In this document: in pieces, positions 14,125 to 27,300 of the stretch
Layout: every line of letters begins with the position of its first letter
Position numbering within the stretch: the stretch's first letter is position 1
Origin: Strigamia acuminata
Taxonomy: Eukaryota; Arthropoda; Chilopoda; Geophilomorpha; Linotaeniidae
Assembly: GCA_949358305.1 (NCBI GenBank)
Contig: OX442314.1
Coordinates: 65,853,369-65,917,368, forward strand
Direction of reading: 5' to 3'
DNA: 64,000 bases
Notes under the pieces: generated by a model
Told to the model about the DNA's origin: nothing
The model's database searches: none
What the model saw: only the letters and a program-made list of their open reading frames with translations
Position numbers and translations under genes: made by a program

Positions 14125-17100
14125 AGCCTTCTACTAAGGTTTAAACACTATTTCTGAACATTCAAAGACATTGGACTTGTGGTGTTTGTGCTAAGTCAAC
14201 TGTGATGAGATCAAAAGTCTATTCTCCCAAATCATTGGTTGGATGTTTCTAAAACTTACATTGGAGCCTTCTACTAAGGTTTAAACACTATTTCTGAACA
14301 TTCAGAGACATTGGACTTGTGGTGTTTGTGCTAAGTCAACTGTGATGAGATCAAAAGTCTATTCTCCCAAATCATTGGTTGGATGTTTCTAAAACTTACA
14401 TTGGAGCCTTCTACTAAGGTTTAAACACTATTTCTGAACATTCAGAGACATTGGTCTTGTGGTGTTTGTGCTAAGTCAACTGTGATGAGATCAAAAGTCT
14501 ATTCTCCCAAATCATTGGTTGGATGTTTCTAAAACTTACATTGGAGCCTTCTACAAAGGTTTAAACACTATTTATAAACATTCAGACACATTGGACTTGT
14601 GGTGTTTGTGCTAAGTCAACTGTGATGAGATCAAAAGTCTATTCTCCCAAATCATTGGTTGGATGTTTCTAAAACTTACATTGGAGCCTTCTACTAAGGT
14701 TTAAACACTATTTCTGAACATTCAGAGACATTGGTCTTGTGGTGTTTGTGCTAAGTCAACTGTGATGAGATCAAAAGTCTATTCTCCTAAATCAATGGTT
14801 GAATGTTTCTAAAACTTACATTGGAGCCTTCTACTAAGGTTTAAACACTATTTCTGAACATTCAGAGACATTGGACTTGTGGTGTTTCTGCTAAGTCAAC
14901 TGTGATGAGATCAAAAGTCTATTCTCCCAAATCATTGGTTGGATGTTTCTAAAACTTACATTGGAGCCTTCTACTAAGGTTTAAACACTATTTCTGAACA
15001 TTCAGAGACATTGGTCTTGTGGTGTTTGTGCTAAGTCAACTGTGATTAGATCAAAAGTCTATTCTCCCAAATCATTGGTTGGATGTCTCTAAAACTTACA
15101 TTGGAGCCTTCTACTAAGGTTTAAACACTATTTCTGAACATTCAGAGACATTGGTCTTGTGGTGTTTGTGCTAAGTCAACTGTGATGAGATCAAAAGTCT
15201 ATTCTCCCAAATCATTGGTTGGATGTTTCTAAAATTTACATTGGAGCCTTCTACTAAGGTTTAAACACTATTTCTGAACATTCAGAGACATTGGTCTTGT
15301 GGTGTTTGTGCTAAGTCAACTGTGATGAGATCAAAAGTCTATTCTCCTAAATCAATGGTTGAATGTTTCTAAAACTTACATTGGAGCCTTCTACTAAGGT
15401 TTAAACACTATTTCTGAACATTCAGAGACATTGGACTTGTGGTGTTTGTGCTAAGTCAACTGTGATGAGATCAAAAGTCTATTCTCCCAAATCATTGGTT
15501 GGATGTTTCTAAAACTTACATTGGAGCCTTCTACTAAGGTTTAAACACTATTTCTGAACATTCAGAGACATTGGACTTGTGGTGTTTGTGCTAAGTCAAC
15601 TGTGATGAGATCAAAAGTCTATTCTCCCAAATCATTGGTTGGATGTTTCTAAAACTTACATTGGAGCCTTCTACTAAGGTTTAAACACTAATTCTGAACA
15701 TTCAGAGACATTGGTCTTGTGGTGTTTGTGCTAAGTCAACTGTGATGAGATCAAAAGTCTATTCTCCTAAATCATTGGTTGAATGTTTCTAAAACTTACA
15801 TTGGAGCCTTCTACTAAGGTTTAAACACTATTTTTGAACATTCAGAGACATTGGTCTTGTGGTGTTTGTGCTAAGTCAACTGCGATGTGAAATAAACTCA
15901 AAATTTTTTTTTCAAAATTTATTGCTTGGGTGTTGCTAAAACTTATATTGAAGGCTTCTACTAAGGTTTAAACATTATTTCTGAACATTCAGAGACATTG
16001 GACTTGTGGTGTTTGTGCTAAGTCAACTGTGATGAGATCAAAAGTCTATTCTCCCAAATCATTGGTTGGATGTTTCTAAAACTTACATTGGAGCCTTCTA
16101 CTAAGGTTTAAACACTATTTCTGAACATTCAGAGACATTGGTCTTGTGGTGTTTGTGCTAAGTCAACTGTGATTAGATCAAAAGTCTATTCTCCCAAATC
16201 ATTGGTTGGATGTTTCTAAAACTTACATTGGAGCCTTCTACTAAGGTTTAAACACTATTTCTGAACATTCAGAGACATTGGTCTTGTGGTGTTTGTTCTA
16301 AGTCAACTGTGATGAGATCAAAAGTCTATTCTCCCAAATCATTGGTTGGATGTTTCTAAAACTTACATTGGAGCCTTCTACTAAGGTTTAAACACTATTT
16401 CTGAACATTCAGAGACATTGGTCTTGTGGTGTTTGTTCTAAGTCAACTGTGATGAGATCAAAAGTCTATTCTCCCAAATCATTGGTTGGATGTTTCTAAA
16501 ACTTACATTGGAGCCTTCTACTAAGGTTTAAACACTATTTCTGAACATTCAGAGACATTGGTCTTGTGGTGTTTGTGCTAAGTCAACTGTGATGAGATCA
16601 AAAGTCTATTCTCCCAAATCATTGGTTGGATGTTTCTAAAACTTACATTGGAGCCTTCTACTAAGGTTTAAACACTATTTCTGAACATTCAGAGACATTG
16701 GTCTTGTGGTGTTTGTGCTAAGTCAACTGCGATGTGAAATGAACTCAAAATTTTTTTTTCAAAATTTATTGCTTGGGTGTTGCTAAAACTTATATTGAAG
16801 GCTTCTACTAAGGTTTAAACACTATTTCTGAACATTCAGAGACATTGGACTTGTGGTGTTTGTGCTAAGTCAACTGTGATGAGATCAAAAGTCTATTCTC
16901 CCAAATCATTGATTGGATGTTTCTAAAACTTACATTGGAGCCTTCTACTAAGGTTTAAACACTAATTCTGAACATTCAGAGACATTGGTCTTGTGGTGTT
17001 TGTGCTAAGTCAACTGTGATGAGATCAAAAGTCTATTCTCCCAAATCATTGGTTGGATGTCTCTAAAACTTACATTGGAGCCTTCTACTAAGGTTTAAAC

Positions 17101-20100
17101 ACTATTTCTGAACATTCAGAGACATTGGTCTTGTGGTGTTTGTGCTAAGTCAACTGTGATGAGATCAAAAGTCTATTCTCCCAAATCATTGGTTGGATGT
17201 TTCTAAAACTTACATTGGAGCTTTCTACTAAGGTTTAAACACTATTTCTGAACATTCAGAGACATTGGACTTGTGGTGTTTGTGCTAAGTCAACTGTGAT
17301 TAGATCAAAAGTCTATTCTCCCAAATCATTGGTTGGATGTCTCTAAAACTTACATTGGAGCCTTCTACTAAGGTTTAAACACTATTTCTGAACATTCAGA
17401 GACATTGGTCTTGTGGTGTTTGTGCTAAGTCAACTGTGATGAGATCAAAAGTCTATTCTCCCAAATCATTGGTTGGATGTCTCTAAAACTTACATTGGAG
17501 CCTTCTACTAAGGTTTAAACACTATTTCTGAACATTCAGAGACATTGGTCTTGTGGTGTTTGTGCTAAGTCAACTGTGATGAGATCAAAAGTCTATTCTC
17601 CCAAATCATTGGTTGGATGTTTCTAAAACTTACATTGGAGCTTTCTACTAAGGTTTAAACACTATTTCTGAACATTCAGAGACATTGGACTTGTGGTGTT
17701 TGTGCTAAGTCAACTGTGATTAGATCAAAAGTCTATTCTCCCAAATCATTGGTTGGATGTCTCTAAAACTTACATTGGAGCCTTCTACTAAGGTTTAAAC
17801 ACTATTTCTGAACATTCAGAGACATTGGACTTGTGGTGTTTGTGCTAAGTCAACTGTGATGAGATCAAAAGTCTATTCTCCCAAATCATTGGTTGGATGT
17901 TTCTAAAACTTACATTGGAGCCTTCTACTAAGGTTTAAACACTATTTCTGAACATTCAGAGACATTGGTGTTTGTGCTAAGTCAACTGCGATCTGAAATG
18001 AGCTCAAAATTTTTTTTTCAAAATTTATTGCTTGGGTGTTGCTAAAACTTACATTTAAGGCTTCTAGAAAGGTTTAAACACTATTTATAAACATTCAGAC
18101 ACATTGGACTTGTGGTGTTTGTGCTAAGTCAACTGTGATGAGATCAAAAGTCTATTCTCCCAAATCATTGGTTGGATGTTTCTAAAACTTACATTGAAGC
18201 CTTCTACTAAGGTTTAAACACTATTTCTGAACATTCAGAGACATTGGTCTTGTGGTGTTTGTGCTAAGTCAACTGTGATGAGATCAAAAGTCTATTCTCC
18301 TAAATCAATGGTTGAATGTTTCTAAAACTTACATTGGAGCCTTCTACTAAGGTTTAAACACTATTTCTGAACATTCAGAGACATTGGACTTGTGGTGTTT
18401 CTGCTAAGTCAACTGTGATGAGATCAAAAGTCTATTCTCCCAAATCATTGGTTGGATGTTTCTAAAACTTACATTGGAGCCTTCTACTAAGGTTTAAACA
18501 CTATTTCTGAACATTCAGAGACATTGGTCTTGTGGTGTTTGTGCTAAGTCAACTGTGATGAGATCAAAAGTCTATTCTTCCAAATCATTGGTTGGATGTT
18601 TCTAAAACTTACATTGGAGCCTTCTACTAAGGTTTAAACACTATTTCTGAACATTCAGAGACATTGGTCTTGTGGTGTTTGTGCTAAGTCAACTGTGATT
18701 AGATCAAAAGTCTATTCTCCCAAATCATTGGTTGGATGTCTCTAAAACTTACATTGGAGCCTTCTACTAAGGTTTAAACACTATTTCTGAACATTCAGAG
18801 ACATTGGTCTTGTGGTGTTTGTGCTAAGTCAACTGTGATGAGATCAAAAGTCTATTCTCCCAAATCATTGGTTGGATGTTTCTAAAATTTACATTGGAGC
18901 CTTCTACTAAGGTTTAAACACTATTTCTGAACATTCAGAGACATTGGTCTTGTGGTGTTTGTGCTAAGTCAACTGTGATGAGATCAAAAGTCTATTCTCC
19001 TAAATCAATGGTTGAATGTTTCTAAAACTTACATTGGAGCCTTCTACTAAGGTTTAAACACTATTTCTGAACATTCAGAGACATTGGACTTGTGGTGTTT
19101 GTGCTAAGTCAACTGTGATGAGATCAAAAGTCTATTCTCCCAAATCATTGGTTGGATGTTTCTAAAACTTACATTGGAGCCTTCTACTAAGGTTTAAACA
19201 CTATTTCTGAACATTCAGAGACATTGGACTTGTGGTGTTTGTGCTAAGTCAACTGTGATAAGATCAAAAGTTTATTCTTCCAAATCATTGGTTGGATGTT
19301 TCTAAAACTTACATTGGAGCCTTCTACTAAGGTTTAAACACTAATTCTGAACATTCAGAGACATTGGTCTTGTGGTGTTTGTGCTAAGTCAACTGTGATG
19401 AGATCAAAAGTCTATTCTCCTAAATCATTGGTTGAATGTTTCTAAAACTTACATTGGAGCCTTCTACTAAGGTTTAAACACTATTTCTGAACATTCAGAG
19501 ACATTGGTCTTGTGGTGTTTGTTCTAAGTCAACTGTGATGAGATCAAAAGTCTATTCTCCCAAATCATTGGTTGGATGTTTCTAAAACTTACATTGGAGC
19601 TTTCTACTAAGGTTTAAACACTAATTCTGAACATTCAGAGACACTGGTCTTGTGGTGTTTGTGCTAAGTCAACTGTGATGAGATCAAAAGTCTATTCTCC
19701 TAAATCATTGGTTGAATGTTTCTAAAACTTACATTGGAGCCTTCTACTAAGGTTTAAACACTATTTTTGAACATTCAGAGACATTGGTCTTGTGGTGTTT
19801 GTGCTAAGTCAACTGCGATGTGAAATGAACTCAAAATTTTTTTTTCAAAATTTATTGCTTGGGTGTTGCTAAAACTTATATTGAAGGCTTCTACTAAGGT
19901 TTAAACACTATTTCTGAACATTCAGAGACATTGGACTTGTGGTGTTTGTGCTAAGTCAACTGTGATGAGATCAAAAGTCTATTCTCCCAAATCATTGGTT
20001 GGATGTTTCTAAAACTTACATTGGAGCCTTCTACTAAGGTTTAAACACTATTTCTGAACATTCAGAGACATTGGTCTTGTGGTGTTTGTGCTAAGTCAAC

Positions 20101-21371
20101 TGTGATTAGATCAAAAGTCTATTCTCCCAAATCATTGGTTGGATGTTTCTAAAACTTACATTGGAGCCTTCTACTAAGGTTTAAACACTATTTCTGAACA
20201 TTCAGAGACATTGGTCTTGTGGTGTTTGTTCTAAGTCAACTGTGATGAGATCAAAAGTCTATTCTCCCAAATCATTGGTTGGATGTTTCTAAAACTTACA
20301 TTGGAGCCTTCTACTAAGGTTTAAACACTATTTCTGAACATTCAGAGACATTGGTCTTGTGGTGTTTGTTCTAAGTCAACTGTGATGAGATCAAAAGTCT
20401 ATTCTCCCAAATCATTGGTTGGATGTTTCTAAAACTTACATTGGAGCCTTCTACTAAGGTTTAAACACTATTTCTGAACATTCAGAGACATTGGTCTTGT
20501 GGTGTTTGTGCTAAGTCAACTGTGATGAGATCAAAAGTCTATTCTCCCAAATCATTGGTTGGATGTTTCTAAAACTTACATTGGAGCCTTCTACTAAGGT
20601 TTAAACACTATTTCTGAACATTCAGAGACATTGGTCTTGTGGTGTTTGTGCTAAGTCAACTGCGATGTGAAATGAACTCAAAATTTTTTTTTCAAAATTT
20701 ATTGCTTGGGTGTTGCTAAAACTTATATTGAAGGCTTCTACTAAGGTTTAAACACTATTTCTGAACATTCAGAGACATTGGACTTGTGGTGTTTGTGCTA
20801 AGTCAACTGTGATGAGATCAAAAGTCTATTCTCCCAAATCATTGGTTGGATGTTTCTAAAACTTACATTGGAGCCTTCTACTAAGGTTTAAACACTATTT
20901 CTGAACATTCAGAGACATTGGTCTTGTGGTGTTTGTTCTAAGTCAACTGTGATGAGATCAAAAGTCTATTCTCCCAAATCATTGGTTGGATGTTTCTAAA
21001 ACTTACATTGGAGCCTTCTACTAAGGTTTAAACACTATTTCTGAACATTCAGAGACATTGGTCTTGTGGTGTTTGTTCTAAGTCAACTGTGATGAGATCA
21101 AAAGTCTATTCTCCCAAATCATTGGTTGGATGTTTCTAAAACTTACATTGGAGCCTTCTACTAAGGTTTAAACACTATTTCTGAACATTCAGAGACATTG
21201 GTCTTGTGGTGTTTGTGCTAAGTCAACTGTGATGAGATCAAAAGTCTATTCTCCCAAATCATTGGTTGGATGTTTCTAAAACTTACATTGGAGCCTTCTA
21301 CTAAGGTTTAAACACTATTTCTGAACATTCAGAGACATTGGTCTTGTGGTGTTTGTGCTAAGTCAACTGCG

Positions 21372-24300
21372 ATGTGAAATGAACTCAAAATTTTTTTTTC
21401 AAAATTTATTGCTTGGGTGTTGCTAAAACTTATATTGAAGGCTTCTACTAAGGTTTAAACACTATTTCTGAACATTCAGAGACATTGGACTTGTGGTGTT
21501 TGTGCTAAGTCAACTGTGATGAGATCAAAAGTCTATTCTCCCAAATCATTGGTTGGATGTTTTTAAAACTTACATTGGAGCCTTCTACTAAGGTTTAAAC
21601 ACTAATTCTGAACATTCAGAGACATTGGTCTTGTGGTGTTTGTGCTAAGTCAACTGTGATGAGATCAAAAGTCTATTCTCCCAAATCATTGGTTGGATGT
21701 TTCTAAAACTTACATTGGAGCCTTCTACTAAGGTTTAAACACTATTTCTGAACATTCAGAGACATTGGTCTTGTGGTGTTTGTGCTAAGTCAACTGTGAT
21801 GAGATCAAAAGTCTATTCTCCTAAATCAATGGTTGAATGTTTCTAAAACTTACATTGGAGCCTTCTACTAAGGTTTAAACACTATTTCTGAACATTCAGA
21901 GACATTGGACTTGTGGTGTTTCTGCTAAGTCAACTGTGATGAGATCAAAAGTCTATTCTCCCAAATCATTGGTTGGATGTTTCTAAAACTTACATTGGAG
22001 CCTTCTACTAAGGTTTAAACACTATTTCTGAACATTCAGAGACATTGGTCTTGTGGTGTTTGTTCTAAGTCAACTGTGATGAGATCAAAAGTCTATTCTC
22101 CCAAATCATTGGTTGGATGTTTCTAAAACTTACATTGGAGCTTTCTACTAAGGTTTAAACACTAATTCTGAACATTCAGAGACATTGGTCTTGTGGTGTT
22201 TGTGCTAAGTCAACTGTGATGAGATCAAAAGTCTATTCTCCTAAATCATTGGTTGAATGTTTCTAAAACTTACATTGGAGCCTTCTACTAAGGTTTAAAC
22301 ACTATTTTTGAACATTCAGAGACATTGGTCTTGTGGTGTTTGTGCTAAGTCAACTGCGATGTGAAATGAACTCAAAATTTTTTTTTCAAAATTTATTGCT
22401 TGGGTGTTTCTAAAACTTACATTGGAGCCTTCTACTAAGGTTTAAACACTATTTCTGAACATTCAGAGACATTGGTCTTGTGGTGTTTGTGCTAAGTCAA
22501 CTGTGATGAGATCAAAAGTCTATTCTTCCAAATCATTGGTTGGATGTTTCTAAAACTTACATTGGAGCCTTCTACTAAGGTTTAAACACTATTTCTGAAC
22601 ATTCAGAGACATTGGTCTTGTGGTGTTTGTGCTAAGTCAACTGTGATTAGATCAAAAGTCTATTCTCCCAAATCATTGGTTGGATGTCTCTAAAACTTAC
22701 ATTGGAGCCTTCTACTAAGGTTTAAACACTATTTCTGAACATTCAGAGACATTGGTCTTGTGGTGTTTGTGCTAAGTCAACTGTGATGAGATCAAAAGTC
22801 TATTCTCCCAAATCATTGGTTGGATGTTTCTAAAATTTACATTGGAGCCTTCTACTAAGGTTTAAACACTATTTCTGAACATTCAGAGACATTGGTCTTG
22901 TGGTGTTTGTGCTAAGTCAACTGTGATGAGATCAAAAGTCTATTCTCCTAAATCAATGGTTGAATGTTTCTAAAACTTACATTGGAGCCTTCTACTAAGG
23001 TTTAAACACTATTTCTGAACATTCAGAGACATTGGACTTGTGGTGTTTGTGCTAAGTCAACTGTGATGAGATCAAAAGTCTATTCTCCCAAATCATTGGT
23101 TGGATGTTTCTAAAACTTACATTGGAGCCTTCTACTAAGGTTTAAACACTATTTCTGAACATTCAGAGACATTGGACTTGTGGTGTTTGTGCTAAGTCAA
23201 CTGTGATGAGATCAAAAGTCTATTCTCCTAAATCATTGGTTGAATGTTTCTAAAACTTACATTGGAGCCTTCTACTAAGGTTTAAACACTATTTCTGAAC
23301 ATTCAGAGACATTGGTCTTGTGGTGTTTGTTCTAAGTCAACTGTGATGAGATCAAAAGTCTATTCTCCCAAATCATTGGTTGGATGTTTCTAAAACTTAC
23401 ATTGGAGCTTTCTACTAAGGTTTAAACACTAATTCTGAACATTCAGAGACACTGGTCTTGTGGTGTTTGTGCTAAGTCAACTGTGATGAGATCAAAAGTC
23501 TATTCTCCTAAATCATTGGTTGAATGTTTCTAAAACTTACATTGGAGCCTTCTACTAAGGTTTAAACACTATTTTTGAACATTCAGAGACATTGGTCTTG
23601 TGGTGTTTGTGCTAAGTCAACTGCGATGTGAAATGAACTCAAAATTTTTTTTTCAAAATTTATTGCTTGGGTGTTGCTAAAACTTATATTGAAGGCTTCT
23701 ACTAAGGTTTAAACACTATTTCTGAACATTCAGAGACATTGGACTTGTGGTGTTTGTGCTAAGTCAACTGTGATGAGATCAAAAGTCTATTCTCCCAAAT
23801 CATTGGTTGGATGTTTCTAAAACTTACATTGGAGCCTTCTACTAAGGTTTAAACACTATTTCTGAACATTCAGAGACATTGGTCTTGTGGTGTTTGTGCT
23901 AAGTCAACTGTGATTAGATCAAAAGTCTATTCTCCCAAATCATTGGTTGGATGTTTCTAAAACTTACATTGGAGCCTTCTACTAAGGTTTAAACACTATT
24001 TCTGAACATTCAGAGACATTGGTCTTGTGGTGTTTGTTCTAAGTCAACTGTGATGAGATCAAAAGTCTATTCTCCCAAATCATTGGTTGGATGTTTCTAA
24101 AACTTACATTGGAGCCTTCTACTAAGGTTTAAACACTATTTCTGAACATTCAGAGACATTGGTCTTGTGGTGTTTGTGCTAAGTCAACTGTGATGAGATC
24201 AAAAGTCTATTCTCCCAAATCATTGGTTGGATGTTTCTAAAACTTACATTGGAGCCTTCTACTAAGGTTTAAACACTATTTCTGAACATTCAGAGACATT

Positions 24301-27300
24301 GGTCTTGTGGTGTTTGTGCTAAGTCAACTGCGATGTGAAATGAACTCAAAATTTTTTTTTCAAAATTTATTGCTTGGGTGTTGCTAAAACTTATATTGAA
24401 GGCTTCTACTAAGGTTTAAACACTATTTCTGAACATTCAGAGACATTGGACTTGTGGTGTTTGTGCTAAGTCAACTGTGATGAGATCAAAAGTCTATTCT
24501 CCCAAATCATTGGTTGGATGTTTCTAAAACTTACATTGGAGCCTTCTACTAAGGTTTAAACACTATTTCTGAACATTCAGAGACATTGGTCTTGTGGTGT
24601 TTGTTCTAAGTCAACTGTGATGAGATCAAAAGTCTATTCTCCCAAATCATTGGTTGGATGTTTCTAAAACTTACATTGGAGCCTTCTACTAAGGTTTAAA
24701 CACTATTTCTGAACATTCAGAGACATTGGTCTTGTGGTGTTTGTGCTAAGTCAACTGCGATGTGAAATGAACTCAAAATTTTTTTTTCAAAATTTATTGC
24801 TTGGGTGTTGCTAAAACTTATATTGAAGGCTTCTACTAAGGTTTAAACACTATTTCTGAACATTCAGAGACATTGGACTTGTGGTGTTTGTGCTAAGTCA
24901 ACTGTGATGAGATCAAAAGTCTATTCTCCCAAATCATTGGTTGGATGTTTTTAAAACTTACATTGGAGCCTTCTACTAAGGTTTAAACACTAATTCTGAA
25001 CATTCAGAGACATTGGTCTTGTGGTGTTTGTGCTAAGTCAACTGTGATGAGATCAAAAGTCTATTCTCCCAAATCATTGGTTGGATGTTTCTAAAACTTA
25101 CATTGGAGCCTTCTACTAAGGTTTAAACACTATTTCTGAACATTCAGAGACATTGGTCTTGTGGTGTTTGTGCTAAGTCAACTGTGATGAGATCAAAAGT
25201 CTATTCTCCTAAATCAATGGTTGAATGTTTCTAAAACTTACATTGGAGCCTTCTACTAAGGTTTAAACACTATTTCTGAACATTCAGAGACATTGGACTT
25301 GTGGTGTTTCTGCTAAGTCAACTGTGATGAGATCAAAAGTCTATTCTCCCAAATCATTGGTTGGATGTTTCTAAAACTTACATTGGAGCCTTCTACTAAG
25401 GTTTAAACACTATTTCTGAACATTCAGAGACATTGGTCTTGTGGTGTTTGTTCTAAGTCAACTGTGATGAGATCAAAAGTCTATTCTCCCAAATCATTGG
25501 TTGGATGTTTCTAAAACTTACATTGGAGCTTTCTACTAAGGTTTAAACACTAATTCTGAACATTCAGAGACATTGGTCTTGTGGTGTTTGTGCTAAGTCA
25601 ACTGTGATGAGATCAAAAGTCTATTCTCCTAAATCATTGGTTGAATGTTTCTAAAACTTACATTGGAGCCTTCTACTAAGGTTTAAACACTATTTTTGAA
25701 CATTCAGAGACATTGGTCTTGTGGTGTTTGTGCTAAGTCAACTGCGATGTGAAATGAACTCAAAATTTTTTTTTCAAAATTTATTGCTTGGGTGTTTCTA
25801 AAACTTACATTGGAGCCTTCTACTAAGGTTTAAACACTATTTCTGAACATTCAGAGACATTGGTCTTGTGGTGTTTGTGCTAAGTCAACTGTGATGAGAT
25901 CAAAAGTCTATTCTTCCAAATCATTGGTTGGATGTTTCTAAAACTTACATTGGAGCCTTCTACTAAGGTTTAAACACTATTTCTGAACATTCAGAGACAT
26001 TGGTCTTGTGGTGTTTGTGCTAAGTCAACTGTGATTAGATCAAAAGTCTATTCTCCCAAATCATTGGTTGGATGTCTCTAAAACTTACATTGGAGCCTTC
26101 TACTAAGGTTTAAACACTATTTCTGAACATTCAGAGACATTGGTCTTGTGGTGTTTGTGCTAAGTCAACTGTGATGAGATCAAAAGTCTATTCTCCCAAA
26201 TCATTGGTTGGATGTTTCTAAAATTTACATTGGAGCCTTCTACTAAGGTTTAAACACTATTTCTGAACATTCAGAGACATTGGTCTTGTGGTGTTTGTGC
26301 TAAGTCAACTGTGATGAGATCAAAAGTCTATTCTCCTAAATCAATGGTTGAATGTTTCTAAAACTTACATTGGAGCCTTCTACTAAGGTTTAAACACTAT
26401 TTCTGAACATTCAGAGACATTGGACTTGTGGTGTTTGTGCTAAGTCAACTGTGATGAGATCAAAAGTCTATTCTCCCAAATCATTGGTTGGATGTTTCTA
26501 AAACTTACATTGGAGCCTTCTACTAAGGTTTAAACACTATTTCTGAACATTCAGAGACATTGGACTTGTGGTGTTTGTGCTAAGTCAACTGTGATGAGAT
26601 CAAAAGTCTATTCTCCTAAATCATTGGTTGAATGTTTCTAAAACTTACATTGGAGCCTTCTACTAAGGTTTAAACACTATTTCTGAACATTCAGAGACAT
26701 TGGTCTTGTGGTGTTTGTTCTAAGTCAACTGTGATGAGATCAAAAGTCTATTCTCCCAAATCATTGGTTGGATGTTTCTAAAACTTACATTGGAGCTTTC
26801 TACTAAGGTTTAAACACTAATTCTGAACATTCAGAGACACTGGTCTTGTGGTGTTTGTGCTAAGTCAACTGTGATGAGATCAAAAGTCTATTCTCCTAAA
26901 TCATTGGTTGAATGTTTCTAAAACTTACATTGGAGCCTTCTACTAAGGTTTAAACACTATTTTTGAACATTCAGAGACATTGGTCTTGTGGTGTTTGTGC
27001 TAAGTCAACTGCGATGTGAAATGAACTCAAAATTTTTTTTTCAAAATTTATTGCTTGGGTGTTGCTAAAACTTATATTGAAGGCTTCTACTAAGGTTTAA
27101 ACACTATTTCTGAACATTCAGAGACATTGGACTTGTGGTGTTTGTGCTAAGTCAACTGTGATGAGATCAAAAGTCTATTCTCCCAAATCATTGGTTGGAT
27201 GTTTCTAAAACTTACATTGGAGCCTTCTACTAAGGTTTAAACACTATTTCTGAACATTCAGAGACATTGGTCTTGTGGTGTTTGTGCTAAGTCAACTGTG

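Larger units (their letters stand above)
7111..17078 (+). repeat. Head-to-tail duplication of about 5 kb of satellite
   Basis: Copy 1 is 7111-12024 (4,914 bp) and copy 2 is 12025-17078 (5,054 bp). Monomer order matches throughout: the AAAGG monomer at 7681/12595, TTTCTG plus GATTAG at 7951/12865, 147-bp variants with ATGTG at 10831/15885 and 11678/16732, and the rare ATTGATTGG variant at 11857/16911. The offset changes from 4,914 to 5,054 because copy 2 has one extra, chimeric monomer at 13985-14124. The copies differ at only a few visible bases, so the duplication is recent. Confidence 0.9.
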